A stretch of DNA of 64,000 nt from an unicellular cyanobacterium SU2 (GCA_002110465.1 NEED01000082.1:120966-184965); one strand, 5' to 3'. Counted from the first letter of the stretch, positions 38,131-47,250 are shown. Numbers and translations are program-made. Notes: generated from the letters alone by a model not told the origin.

Positions 38131-38541
38131 TTAGGCGTTTTCCCCAAAAATTTGATTTTTTAGGGCATCAAATTCAGCCATTAACTCTTGGCGGTTAGAC
38201 GCTTTCCAAAGGTAACGCCAAACAAACCAAGCAGTATAACTTAACCCAACAAGTTGTAAAATAGGAGCTAGAAGGGGAATATCGCCAATTGCTCCGAGAA
38301 CCGCAACAATAATCTTGACGCTGATAATGGCAAGAAGAATAATGCCAAGAGTCGTCAGAAGTTGCTTGTAGGTATTAAACCATTGTCCAATATAATTAGA
38401 GGCATTAGAAAGAACATCAATGACGGGTTCTAGCCATTCTTGCCAAGGCTGATCAGTTATGGACGGTTGCTTGGTCATTGTCCCTGGAACTTCAGTATTT
38501 AAGCCTTGAGGGGTTGTTTTTTCTTGAGCTTGGGATTCCAT
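38131..38541 (-). CDS. CAAD/CURT1-family thylakoid membrane protein
   Basis: The 136-residue protein has a soluble N-terminus, an amphipathic helix (WLEPVIDVLSNASNYIGQWF) and two hydrophobic helices (TTLGIILLAIISVKIIVAVLGAI and LLAPILQLVGLSYTAWFVWRYLW). A short charged helix (NRQELMAEFDALKNQIFG) follows. This is the CAAD domain, the same fold as CURT1, which bends thylakoid membranes; CAAD is also found appended to aminoacyl-tRNA synthetases. Thylakoid location is inferred from the family. Confidence 0.9.
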   Translation of the reverse strand: MESQAQEKTTPQGLNTEVPGTMTKQPSITDQPWQEWLEPVIDVLSNASNYIGQWFNTYKQLLTTLGIILLAIISVKIIVAVLGAIGDIPLLAPILQLVGLSYTAWFVWRYLWKASNRQELMAEFDALKNQIFGENA

Positions 38542-38752
38542 CGTGTATCTATCCTTAATCTAAGATTGAAAATTTTTACAGGCAACCAGACAGTCGCATC
38601 ATTTAGTATACTGCCTAGCTTTTGCCCATATTACCAGACACATTCCAAGGCTAGATCGTTTCCTTGAGGCAACTGTCAACCGTCTGCAATCTTTGAGTTT
38701 TAATCTTAAATCAATTTTAGAGTTGGTGGTAAGCTCATCTTATTTTAATTCC

Positions 38753-39628
38753 TTAATTGGTCATTGCTAATGCAGGTTCTTGGTAGGTCAATTCTTGGGA
38801 CGACTCAGAAGACTGACCGCAATAAATCTCACAAGAGTTATTAGGACTCTCGATCAATTTCACTTTATCAAGGTTTGCACCGAGTTCTTTAATGGGTTTT
38901 TGTAGCAATTGAGCGATATAGAGAGCAATATTTTCGGCGGTAGGAACGACTTGAGCAAAGTAAGGAATATCTTTGTTAAGAAAGTTGTGATCAAAGGGTT
39001 CAACCACATAATCATTAACTACCTTTTGTAAGGCAACTAAATCCACTAACATTCCAGTACGGGGATCAATTTCTCCTGTAACGGAAACTTCGAGATGATA
39101 ATTATGACCGTGGCCGTGGGGACGAGCGCATTTTCCATAAATTTTGGTATTTTCTTCTAAGCTCAATTCGGGGAGAGCTAAGCGATGGGCTGCACTAAAA
39201 TGGGTTTGAATGGTTAAACTGGCTTTCATAGCATTTCCTTGATATTGCGCCCACAATTGGGGGTGTTCAAATAATTGGATGTTGACTAGGGGTAAATGAG
39301 GAACTAACCGTTGCCAAATGACCCTTGCTAGGTTTTCAGTAGTGGGTAAGGTGTTTTGGAATTCTTCCCAAACGTCGTTGAGATAACTATAATCAAGTTG
39401 ACTGGTGACTTCTTCTTTGATCACTTGCTTGACGGTGGAAAGGTTTTCTACCATGCCGTATTGGTCGATTTCCCCGATTAAGGAAACGTAGAGGACATAG
39501 TTGTGTCCGTGACCAGGAAACCGTGTACAAGCTCCAAATAGTCGTTGATTTTCTGCTTCATCTAATTCAGGTAGCCAATATCGATGACTCGCTGAAAATT
39601 GAGCGCGACGGTTAATAATACATTCCAT
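38753..39628 (-). CDS. Tandem 6-pyruvoyl-tetrahydropterin synthase/QueD-like protein
   Basis: Two complete PTPS domains are fused head to tail (about 1-135 and 136-291). Each has a zinc His in an (F)SASHRYW/FSAAHRLAL motif, a cysteine before an HGHNY motif (CTRFPGHGHNY; CARPHGHGHNY) and the later acidic segments around LDYSYLND and FDHNFLNK. Ordinary QueD/PTPS proteins are one domain of about 120-150 residues that oligomerise. Catalytic residues appear intact in both halves. The product could be 6-carboxy-tetrahydropterin (queuosine pathway) or a tetrahydropterin; the sequence does not decide. Confidence 0.88.
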   Translation of the reverse strand: MECIINRRAQFSASHRYWLPELDEAENQRLFGACTRFPGHGHNYVLYVSLIGEIDQYGMVENLSTVKQVIKEEVTSQLDYSYLNDVWEEFQNTLPTTENLARVIWQRLVPHLPLVNIQLFEHPQLWAQYQGNAMKASLTIQTHFSAAHRLALPELSLEENTKIYGKCARPHGHGHNYHLEVSVTGEIDPRTGMLVDLVALQKVVNDYVVEPFDHNFLNKDIPYFAQVVPTAENIALYIAQLLQKPIKELGANLDKVKLIESPNNSCEIYCGQSSESSQELTYQEPALAMTN

Positions 39629-39699
39629 AGGAATTGGGGAAAATGGTTTGTGTAAAGTTTAGTAAACTCTATCTCTTCTAGGATAAACTAATTGGGGAG

Positions 39700-39900
39700 T
39701 GAACTACCAGATACTGACGCAAGCGTACAGTGCTGGCTTCCTACCCAGAGACCAGCGTAGTAGTAGATTTCTTACGTCCTCTATTACTACGACTTACAGT
39801 CTGGCGACAGGCTTTGTCCCGCGTCCCACAGGTCAAAATTCGTAGTCCCTCTTCTCTGAGGTTAATTGCTGCATTAATATCTCTGTCGTGGGTTGTATTA
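39700..39900 (-). ncRNA. Putative omega-RNA (reRNA) at the tnpB 3' end, right transposon end
   Basis: Directly after the tnpB stop the minus strand folds into a strong stem: CCAG-C-ACTG-T-ACGC, loop TT, GCGT-CAGT-AT-CTGG (core 39713-39731 on the plus strand), followed by GGTAGTTCAC. In IS200/IS605 and IS607 elements the tnpB 3' end and right end form the guide RNA of TnpB. The guide would be the next bases outside the element (minus strand TCCCCAATTAGTTTATCC). The 5' limit is arbitrary. Confidence 0.5.
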
Positions 39901-40913
39901 CATGATTTGCAAGTCCATTGCCTGACATCAAGAGGTAAACTACTCACTTGATTTAAACATACATGACAAGTTTTAGAACTAGGAAAGAATCTATCAACTT
40001 CAACATAAGTTTTCCCTTTATTTTCTGCTTTATATTTAAGCATAGTCATGAACATTCCCCATCCTACTTGTCCAATAGCTTTGGCTAGACAATGATTTTT
40101 CATCATACCTTTGACATTAAGATTCTCTGTTACAATGACTTGGTTTTCGTCAACTATCCTACGTGATAATTTGTGCAGAAAATCTTCACGACAATTGGTT
40201 ATTTTATGATGAACTTTAGCAACTTTCTTTCTAGCCTTATTACGGTTATTAGAACCTTTTTGCTTTCTAGATAGTTGTTGTTGCTTCCGTTTTAAATTCT
40301 TTTCATACTTAGATAAAAACCTCGAATTGATAAATTTAGAACCATCACTGGTAACAGCGAAATGATTTAATCCAACATCAATACCTACAGCTTTACCTCC
40401 TGTATTAGATTCTGGTTTATCTTTACCATCATCAAATAACACGGAAGCAAAATAATGATCACAACAGTTTTTGCTAATAGTTACAGTTTTAATTTTACCC
40501 TCAATTGGTCTATGGATGATAGCCTTAACTATTCCTACTTTAGGAATCTTTAAACTACCATCAAGCACCTCAACATTTTGAGGATACTGTATAGATTGTC
40601 TTCCATGCTTTGACTTAAATCTAGGGTATTTTGCTCTACGTTCAAAGAAGTTGTTAAAAGCAACACCTAAGTTTAAACAAACTTGTTGTAAACATTGAGA
40701 ATAGGTTAATTTCAACCATTCATGCTCTTTTTTAAGTTGAGGTATTAGTTTTTTAACTTCATATCCAGACAAACCCTTCCCTGTACCTATATATGTTTGA
40801 TTCATCAAATTAAGACAGTAATTATACAGCCAGCGACAATTACCAAAGCTTTGTGCTAGTAAATGTTGCTGTTCTGTATTTGGATACAGCCTGACTTTGA
40901 CAACTCGTAACAT
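39741..40913 (-). CDS. tnpB: TnpB, RNA-guided endonuclease of IS200/IS605-type element
   Basis: The 390-residue protein is full length. An N-terminal helix-turn-helix/OrfB region starts MLRVVKVRLYPNTEQQ. The RuvC-like nuclease has Asp179 (AVGIDVGLNHFAV), Glu263 (VIVTENLNVKGM) and Asp343/345 (HDRDINAA). A zinc finger has Cys316, Cys319, Cys335 and Cys338. All catalytic residues are intact. TnpB proteins are the ancestors of Cas12 and cut DNA guided by an RNA from the element's right end. A strong sigma-70-type promoter lies upstream at 40943-40972; no good ribosome site is seen. Confidence 0.95.
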   Translation of the reverse strand: MLRVVKVRLYPNTEQQHLLAQSFGNCRWLYNYCLNLMNQTYIGTGKGLSGYEVKKLIPQLKKEHEWLKLTYSQCLQQVCLNLGVAFNNFFERRAKYPRFKSKHGRQSIQYPQNVEVLDGSLKIPKVGIVKAIIHRPIEGKIKTVTISKNCCDHYFASVLFDDGKDKPESNTGGKAVGIDVGLNHFAVTSDGSKFINSRFLSKYEKNLKRKQQQLSRKQKGSNNRNKARKKVAKVHHKITNCREDFLHKLSRRIVDENQVIVTENLNVKGMMKNHCLAKAIGQVGWGMFMTMLKYKAENKGKTYVEVDRFFPSSKTCHVCLNQVSSLPLDVRQWTCKSCNTTHDRDINAAINLREEGLRILTCGTRDKACRQTVSRSNRGRKKSTTTLVSG

Positions 40914-40942
40914 TTTAGAGAGAATTTAATTTATTATAAAGG

Positions 40943-40972
40943 AGTATAGTAAATAAAAAAATAGTTTGTCAA
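40943..40972 (-). promoter_or_regulatory. Sigma-70-type promoter of tnpB
   Basis: On the minus strand a perfect -35 TTGACA (40967-40972) and a near-consensus -10 TATACT (40943-40948) are 18 bases apart, about 30 bases before the tnpB ATG. The -35 lies within a short palindrome, ATAGTTtgtcAACTAT on the plus strand. Confidence 0.7.
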
Positions 40973-41142
40973 CTATCGGGCATCGAACCCCTCAATTAAC
41001 TGCCTATCCCGTCGAAGACGCGCGGACTCGAAGAGCGACGAAGTCTAGCACCCCGACGCTGACTTCGTACAACGCGGGGCTTCTCTGCGTTAAGCTAATT
41101 TTAACCCTCGACAATATTGGGCTTTCTCCAACCTATTCTAAA

Positions 41143-41169
41143 ATGAGGGTAAAGCCCTTACTACGAACT
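41143..41169 (-). repeat. Dispersed palindromic repeat, partial copy E
   Basis: ATGAGGGTAAAGCCCTTACT followed by ACGAACTTT is one end of the TTCGTAGT repeat family, in inverted orientation. Confidence 0.5.
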
Positions 41170-41203
41170 TTTATGTTTTACGTTTGTTCAAATTAGGTAA
41201 AGC

Positions 41204-43138
41204 TTATTTGGATAAGAGTAAGTTGTTAATTTTAGCAGCAGTGGGTTCCGGTTTTCCAGATAGGGGAAATACTAAAATGCTACCAATTTGAGGATTATTA
41301 GCTAATTCTTTTAACCGATGTAGTTGTTGATCGGTGATGGCAATTCCAGCATATTGTTTAGCATAATTTAGTTCAGCCGTAAAATTCTTTTCATTATAAG
41401 CTTGAATAAAAACACGATCTACATTCCAATTTTTCCAGTCTGCTGCAAAGTATCGCTTCGCCCAATAGGGGTTATGATGGCAAATATCAAAACTAACTGA
41501 GGGGTTGGCTTTTTTGGTAGCAGTGATCATTTTTTGGATAAAGTTAGTTAAATTTTTGGTTCGGTCAACTTTACCCGGCAATTCTGCATGATACCCTAGA
41601 TAATCATCCCATTGAACTGCATCAATTTTGGGATATTTCTGGACGAATTCTACGACAATATCGGTAAAAAAGTTGGCAATTTCTTGATTGTCTACATCTA
41701 GGACATAATGGTCTATTCCCCCATAGGTTTTATCTATCCCAGAAACTAGCCATTTTTTCTGATTTGCCAACTCAAATATGGGACTATTTCGATCAATTTT
41801 AATTCCTTTTTCAAAGTAAGCATGAACTTCCATTCCCAGTTGATGCGCTTCATCAATTAACCAATTTAACCATTGACCATTAAATTCATTAGGACAACTT
41901 TTATATCCTAGGGTTTGTTGCATAACTTCACTGTTGTACATGGTGCAACCATTACCCCATACGCCATGAATAATGGTATTGATTCCTTGGGAATGATAAT
42001 AACGCACCCGTTGCCGAATTTTAGCTTCACTAGCATTATTTGTGACTTGATAACGACTTAAATAAATCCCTCTAATTGCTTTTTTCTCCCAAGGACTTAA
42101 AGCCGCAACTTTTTCAGGTTTATTAGGAGTTGATGGTTGATTAGAATTGGGTTTATTTTTTGGAGATGATTCAGGTTTAGAGGGGACTGACTGAGCAACT
42201 TTTTTCTTATTTTTATTTAGTTGAGCATCACTAATAATTTGTTTTCCTAAATCTGAAGTAGCATAACCTAAAAAGGCTTTAACTTCTGGGGTTACTGGTT
42301 GTTTATAAGTGTAATATAAAGTTCGTTTATAAGGATAATTACTTGCTTCTGGCGTTAACCCATCAATGGCAACTGTTCGCACGGTCATTTGCTCTGAAAC
42401 TTGAGAATAGGTGGCATAACTAATACCATCGTTATCTAATGCCCTTAAAATAGGTGTTGTTGCATCTATATTCATGGTTTTAAAGTTATTTAGATTGCCA
42501 AAATCTACCCCCTTTAATACTAATCGTTGAAACATTTTTCGAGTGCCACTAATATTAGGACGATTGATGACTATAATCGTCTTATTTTTTCCGCCAACTT
42601 CAGACCAATTAGTTATTTTACCTGAGAAAATTTTAATGATTTGTGATTGAGTTAATCCTCGACGAAAGGGATTATTAATTCCAACGACAACAGCAATTTT
42701 ATCTTCAGCAATAGGGACAGCTACTAACCCTTTTTGTTTTTCTTCAGAAGTTAAAGGTCGAGAAATAGCAGCAAGATTAACTTTTTCGTCTAAAAGATTT
42801 TGAATCCCAATATTTGACCCTTGGGCTTTAGTATTAACAGTTGTCTGCTCAAATTTCTGTTCAAATGAAGATTTTAAAGCTTGATTGATTGACACCATAC
42901 TGGTAGAACCATCAAGATTAATACTTGTACCATTGGGAACGGTTGTCGGGAAAGGAAAAGTAGAAACTTTAGGAGAAGAGGTGAAAGGAATTGGTAAATT
43001 CTTAGGTAAAAATTGACTAAAATCAAAGTTTTTGTTGTCAGTTGACCACCAATAAATACCACCTCCAATAGCTATTCCAGCGAATACAACTAAGTCAAAT
43101 AAACAACCTGAACATCCTTGTTTGCTTTGTTTAGACAT
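41204..43138 (-). CDS. PstS-like phosphate-binding domain fused to a GHL10-type glycoside-hydrolase-like domain
   Basis: The roughly 644-residue protein has an N-terminal membrane segment (CLFDLVVFAGIAIGGGIYWW), a PstS-like binding domain and a linker rich in Pro, Lys, Asn and Ser (about 325-365). The binding domain shows LDGSTSMVSINQALKSSFEQ, LAAISRPLTSEEKQ, IFSGKITNWSEVGG and NRPNISGTRKMFQRLV. The C-terminal (beta/alpha)8 domain resembles GHL10/DUF187 (IRGIYLSRYQVTNNA, HGVWGNGCTMYNSEV, MEVHAYFEKGI, VDAVQWDDYLGYH, FDICHHNPYWAKRYFAADW). The frame is open to 43234; the Met at 43138 puts the membrane segment near the N-terminus. Phosphate or sugar specificity is not established. Confidence 0.85.
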   Translation of the reverse strand: MSKQSKQGCSGCLFDLVVFAGIAIGGGIYWWSTDNKNFDFSQFLPKNLPIPFTSSPKVSTFPFPTTVPNGTSINLDGSTSMVSINQALKSSFEQKFEQTTVNTKAQGSNIGIQNLLDEKVNLAAISRPLTSEEKQKGLVAVPIAEDKIAVVVGINNPFRRGLTQSQIIKIFSGKITNWSEVGGKNKTIIVINRPNISGTRKMFQRLVLKGVDFGNLNNFKTMNIDATTPILRALDNDGISYATYSQVSEQMTVRTVAIDGLTPEASNYPYKRTLYYTYKQPVTPEVKAFLGYATSDLGKQIISDAQLNKNKKKVAQSVPSKPESSPKNKPNSNQPSTPNKPEKVAALSPWEKKAIRGIYLSRYQVTNNASEAKIRQRVRYYHSQGINTIIHGVWGNGCTMYNSEVMQQTLGYKSCPNEFNGQWLNWLIDEAHQLGMEVHAYFEKGIKIDRNSPIFELANQKKWLVSGIDKTYGGIDHYVLDVDNQEIANFFTDIVVEFVQKYPKIDAVQWDDYLGYHAELPGKVDRTKNLTNFIQKMITATKKANPSVSFDICHHNPYWAKRYFAADWKNWNVDRVFIQAYNEKNFTAELNYAKQYAGIAITDQQLHRLKELANNPQIGSILVFPLSGKPEPTAAKINNLLLSK

Positions 43139-43594
43139 ACCGAAATTCTGAGTAATATTAATAATATTTTTGAGATTAATAATTACATAAATTAGGCATC
43201 TAAAGAACTGACTATCAATCTTTGTTCTTTGCACAGAATCAAGTCAAGTAACGAAGATCAAAAAAGCTTGCAATGATCGCTTCTGTCAAGCTAATTAGTC
43301 TTAGAATTACTCTACTTAGTCTAATAATAGCCCGTAATTACCTAAAATAGCAAAAATAGTCAGTCTAAAAAATTATTACTAGGTTGTTTGGCAGCGATCG
43401 CTCAGACCTTGATGAGAGAATCTCGACGAGTCATCCTTCTCCTGAACCGATGTTTTTTTGAAGATTTTCTATTCGCGAACCTAATATCATTTATGATTTT
43501 CTATGAACTTGGTTTCGCTATCCTTGCGACAGCATTAACCTAGACAATTGATCTATATTACGAACAGAAGAGAAATTAAGGCATCATAGTCATC
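43139..43594. other. Divergent intergenic region, no gene seen
   Basis: About 455 bases of AT-rich DNA with one HIP1 site (near 43395) and no supported open frame. It should hold the promoters of the divergent flanking genes. Confidence 0.5.
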
Positions 43595-44185
43595 ATGCTC
43601 TCACAAATTGTTCGTCCCCTAGTTCAAACCCAAATCCGCTTGTTAGCCAATTCTCAGGCTACTCAAACGACGTTAGTTGATACCATTGCCCGTTGGTTAG
43701 GTTATCTTGGGGTTCAGGCCAAGGTGACGAGACTTGCTCCTGATGCTGAACGGATTCATGTTTCCCTGACAGTGGCAAAACCTGATTCGTGTGATGTCAC
43801 AGATTGGCAACAAATTCTTAAAAATCTACACTCACATTCTAAGGTTGATAGTGCTACTAGCGGTAATTATAGCCACATGAATGATGCCCAACAATTGCAA
43901 TTGTCTAGATTACTCGCTTACTTAATTCAAGTGGGAACTCCCAAGAATAAAATTGACTGGCATGAGGTAGAATCTCAGCTTTCTCCTCTGAAGTTAGATC
44001 AGTCTATTCTAATTAGCATTAAATCTGCTCTTAAGGTTCCCCAATCACCAGAATTATTAGAAAAACTTGATCCTGATGTGGCAGCAAGTGCCTTTCCTAT
44101 TGCGGTGAGAATTGCTTGGTTAGATCAAGAAATTAATTCTCATGAAAATAATGCGCTTTCTGCTTTATTAGCAGCGATGAAGTAG
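43595..44185 (+). CDS. Hypothetical cyanobacterial protein, 196 residues
   Basis: The protein has a small alpha/beta N-terminal part (LVDTIARWLGYLGVQAKVTRLAPDAERIHVSLTV) followed by a helical C-terminal half (LSRLLAYLIQVG, IAWLDQEINSHENNALSALLAAM). The latter resembles helical-bundle stress proteins (TerB-like) only loosely. No signal peptide or membrane segment. Family not recognised with confidence. Confidence 0.7.
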   Translation: MLSQIVRPLVQTQIRLLANSQATQTTLVDTIARWLGYLGVQAKVTRLAPDAERIHVSLTVAKPDSCDVTDWQQILKNLHSHSKVDSATSGNYSHMNDAQQLQLSRLLAYLIQVGTPKNKIDWHEVESQLSPLKLDQSILISIKSALKVPQSPELLEKLDPDVAASAFPIAVRIAWLDQEINSHENNALSALLAAMK

Positions 44186-44222
44186 TTAAAAGTAGCTCAT
44201 TAAAGCCTGAAGCTGACTTAGA

Positions 44223-45731
44223 TTAACATCTTTTAAGCTGGCTAAGTAAAATAATAATACTATCAATTGCTTCTCTAATTTCTGATACAGGAACATCTGA
44301 GCGGTTTACCATGATACTAATAGCTAACGGTGAATAATCAACAGGAGTTAAATAACCAGATATGGTTGAAACTCCAGAAAGGGTTCCTGTTTTTCCTTGA
44401 AAATTTCCTTTAATAGGTGTATCTTGAAAACGGTTTTTAAGGGTTCCATTAACTCCTGCTTTGGCTAAAGATTGACGATAACTTTCTGCTTCTGATGTCT
44501 TAGCCATTAATCTGAGGATAGTAACTAATGCTTCTGGCGTAACTAAGTTGTGACGAGATAATCCTGAACCATCGCGTAATTGATAAGAATTGGCATCAAG
44601 TCCTAATTGGGTTAATGATGTTTTTAAGGCTTCTATTTTTGATAGCTCAGGATATCTTTCTTGAAGTAATTTTAACAAACTTTCTGCATAAATATTATTA
44701 CTTTCTCGATTGGTTTTAGTGATTAATTCAGCTAAATTTTTAGATTCTATTTCTGTTATTTTTTGCTCTAATCTATTATTGATTTTATCTTCTTCAATCA
44801 GTCTATATTGATTAACAATAATTCCTTCTTGACGCAAAATATTTTGTAAGCTATCTAAAAAATAAGTATTAGGCTCAATCACGGCTAACCCAAATATATC
44901 GGGTTCTGAATCAACCGGTAAATTACCTTTAATGGTTAAGACAGGTTTACCAAAATCTCGTTGTATTTCTATCGAAGACGGAATATCTTTTTCTGATGTT
45001 ATTGCTTGATGATTAAGTTGCCATTGTTTGGCGGCTATGTCATCAGACCATTCTAACTTTAATTTCTCGCTAATTTTTTGAGGTATTAGAGTTAAAATAA
45101 CTGCATTTTCATTAAGAATTAAATTATTAACTGAGGGAGCATAATAATATTGAATATCTTCCCATTCCCAAGTCGGATTGATCTCCCAATTATAAAGCTC
45201 ACCTGATTCAACAATTAATTGTTCAATGCTTCGGACACCTTGATCTTTTAAATATTTTGCTAAGTTTTCTAACTCTTGGGTCGTTAAACTCGGATCGCCT
45301 TTTCCGACCAGTCGTAATGTCTTTACATTAGAAGAGTTTTCCGTTATATAAACTGGTGTTTGAAAGCGAAATTCTGAACCGAATTCTAATAAAACTGCTG
45401 CCGTTGTTAATAATTTAACATTAGAAGCAGGAGTAAAATATTTTGAGGATTCTAACTCATACAAAGTCTCTCCAGAGTCCAAGGTTTGAATTAAAATTCC
45501 CCACCGCGATCGCTTAAATTTATCATCCTCAATAATTTGATTAATTTGATTAGTTAAGTCTGCTTGACAAATTGTTGAAGTGTCTAAACTTTGAGATAAT
45601 TTATACGACTTTGAAATAGACTCAATTGCTATTACCTGTCTAGGAATTTGAACAAAGAAAAAAAGTAATAACATCCAAAGAGGTTGGGGAAACCGACGAA
45701 CAAGATTTAAGATGTAATTAAGAGGAGTCAT
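44223..45731 (-). CDS. dacB: D-alanyl-D-alanine carboxypeptidase/endopeptidase (PBP4, class C)
   Basis: This roughly 502-residue peptidoglycan hydrolase has a signal peptide (start MTPLNYILNLVRRFPQPLW, hydrophobic core LLLFFFVQI). Active-site motifs: SxxK in TPASNVKLL, SxN in ESNNIYAE, and KTG in GKTGTLSG. The S13-type insert between SxxK and SxN is present. It trims or cleaves cross-linked peptides in the periplasm. The frame is open from a GTG at 45782; the ATG at 45731 gives a cleaner signal peptide. It is divergent from gor. Confidence 0.93.
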   Translation of the reverse strand: MTPLNYILNLVRRFPQPLWMLLLFFFVQIPRQVIAIESISKSYKLSQSLDTSTICQADLTNQINQIIEDDKFKRSRWGILIQTLDSGETLYELESSKYFTPASNVKLLTTAAVLLEFGSEFRFQTPVYITENSSNVKTLRLVGKGDPSLTTQELENLAKYLKDQGVRSIEQLIVESGELYNWEINPTWEWEDIQYYYAPSVNNLILNENAVILTLIPQKISEKLKLEWSDDIAAKQWQLNHQAITSEKDIPSSIEIQRDFGKPVLTIKGNLPVDSEPDIFGLAVIEPNTYFLDSLQNILRQEGIIVNQYRLIEEDKINNRLEQKITEIESKNLAELITKTNRESNNIYAESLLKLLQERYPELSKIEALKTSLTQLGLDANSYQLRDGSGLSRHNLVTPEALVTILRLMAKTSEAESYRQSLAKAGVNGTLKNRFQDTPIKGNFQGKTGTLSGVSTISGYLTPVDYSPLAISIMVNRSDVPVSEIREAIDSIIILLSQLKRC

Positions 45732-45826
45732 TTTGTATAAATAGCCAACTGTCTTAAGATAAAAAATAGAGACGGAAGGCACTCAGTAGAAGTTTCGACC
45801 AACAATTTAGGAGACTATGTAGAATT

Positions 45827-47179
45827 ATGAGTTATGATTTTGATTTATTCGTTATTGGTGGCGGTTCAGGGGGAATTGCGACCGCTAGACGCGCCGCCGA
45901 ATATGGGGCTAAAGTAGGGTTAGCAGAATTTGATCGCCTAGGGGGAACTTGTGTTAACCGAGGCTGTATTCCCAAAAAATTAATGGTCTATACCTCTCAC
46001 TTTCCTAGTGTCTTGGAAGAGTCCCAAGGATACGGATGGAGTCCAGTAAAAAGCACCCTCGACTGGCCTAAAATGGTAGCCGCCGTTAATGGAGAAGTTG
46101 ACCGTCTCAATGGTATTTACCAACGAATGTTAGATAAATCTAACGTTCAAGTGTATCGTACCTACGGTAAATTGCTTGACCCCCATACGGTAGAAGTGGG
46201 AGACACCAAAGTTACCGCCGATAAAATTTTAATTGCTGTGGGAGGATATCCCGTTAAACCCGATATTCCAGGGAAAGAACATTTAGTCATCTCTGATGCG
46301 ATGTTTGATCTCTCTGAACAACCCAAGCGCGTGGTTATTTGGGGAGGAGGTTATATTGGGGTAGAATTTGCCTGTATTATGCACGGACTGGGATCGGATG
46401 TGATCCAGATTATTCGCCGCGATAAAATCTTGAAGGGGTTTGATGAAGATATTCGATCCACCATCCAAGAGTCTATGGAAAAACATGGGATTCGTATCCT
46501 AAAAAACTGTACTATATCTGGGGTAGAAAAGACATCCCAAGGCTTAAAAATTTCCCTAGAAGGAGATAGCAATAATGACATGGTGTTAGCTGATACCATT
46601 GGCTTAGCTGCTACTGGACGTATCCCCAACTTAGAGAACCTAGGATTAGAAAATACAGGGGTTGAACTGCAAAATGGGGCGATCGCTGTCGATAAATATA
46701 GTCAAACTGCCGAACCGAATATCTATGCAGTGGGAGACTGTACCGATCGCATTAACCTCACTCCTGTAGCGATCAACGAAGGACGCGCTTTTGCTGATAC
46801 GGAATTTGGCGGTAAATCTCGTCTAATGAGTCATGAAAACGTCCCATCTGCGGTATTTAGTAACCCAGAGGCGGCTACCGTAGGATTAACGGAAGCAGAA
46901 GCTAAAAAAGAATACGGGGAAGATGCTATCAAAGTGTATCGTAGCAAGTTCCGCCCCATGTACTATGTGTTACCCAACAAAGACGAAAAAACCTTAATGA
47001 AACTCATTGTCCATCAAGAAAGCGATCGGGTTTTAGGCGCACACATGGTAGGAGATCATGCGGCTGAAATTATTCAAGGAGTGGCGATCGCGGTAAAAAT
47101 GGGAGCCAAAAAATCCGATTTTGATGCTACTGTTGGTATTCATCCCAGTTCAGCAGAAGAATTTGTGACCATGCGTTAA
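45827..47179 (+). CDS. gor: Glutathione-disulfide reductase
   Basis: The 450-residue pyridine-nucleotide disulfide oxidoreductase has an FAD motif (FVIGGGSGGIATARRA), redox-active cysteines in GGTCVNRGCIPKK, and an NAD(P)H motif (VVIWGGGYIGVEFACI). A second FAD segment (NIYAVGDCTDRINLTPVA) precedes a C-terminal dimer interface ending HPSSAEEFVTMR with the catalytic His. It regenerates reduced glutathione. The 'HPSSAEE' ending favours glutathione reductase over mercuric or lipoamide reductases. A bidirectional terminator hairpin follows. Confidence 0.95.
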   Translation: MSYDFDLFVIGGGSGGIATARRAAEYGAKVGLAEFDRLGGTCVNRGCIPKKLMVYTSHFPSVLEESQGYGWSPVKSTLDWPKMVAAVNGEVDRLNGIYQRMLDKSNVQVYRTYGKLLDPHTVEVGDTKVTADKILIAVGGYPVKPDIPGKEHLVISDAMFDLSEQPKRVVIWGGGYIGVEFACIMHGLGSDVIQIIRRDKILKGFDEDIRSTIQESMEKHGIRILKNCTISGVEKTSQGLKISLEGDSNNDMVLADTIGLAATGRIPNLENLGLENTGVELQNGAIAVDKYSQTAEPNIYAVGDCTDRINLTPVAINEGRAFADTEFGGKSRLMSHENVPSAVFSNPEAATVGLTEAEAKKEYGEDAIKVYRSKFRPMYYVLPNKDEKTLMKLIVHQESDRVLGAHMVGDHAAEIIQGVAIAVKMGAKKSDFDATVGIHPSSAEEFVTMR

Positions 47180-47198
47180 AATTTTTTGGCTTAGGAAT

Positions 47199-47240
47199 TT
47201 AGGGAAGATTTGGTGAACGGTTCTATCAAATTTTCCCTAA
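47199..47240. terminator. Bidirectional terminator between gor and the minus-strand gene
   Basis: TTAGGGAA-G-ATTTG (47199-47212) pairs with CAAAT-T-TTCCCTAA (47227-47240), with one mismatch. GCTTTTCTC follows on the plus strand. It lies between converging genes. Confidence 0.75.
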
Positions 47241-47250
47241 GCTTTTCTCA

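Larger units (their letters stand above)
39701..41095 (-). mobile_element. IS200/IS605-type element with tnpB only (approximate ends)
   Basis: The element comprises the right-end hairpin (39705-39740), tnpB, its promoter and a structured, locally G+C-rich left flank up to about 41095. No tnpA transposase is present, so it would need one in trans. The left boundary is a guess from the end of the G+C-rich structured region. Confidence 0.6.

Noticed and set aside
40970..41000. T-arm-like sequence GGGGTTCGATGCCC on the minus strand, suggesting a tRNA
   Set aside because: Only three T-stem pairs form, and no D-arm, anticodon arm or acceptor stem could be assembled around it.
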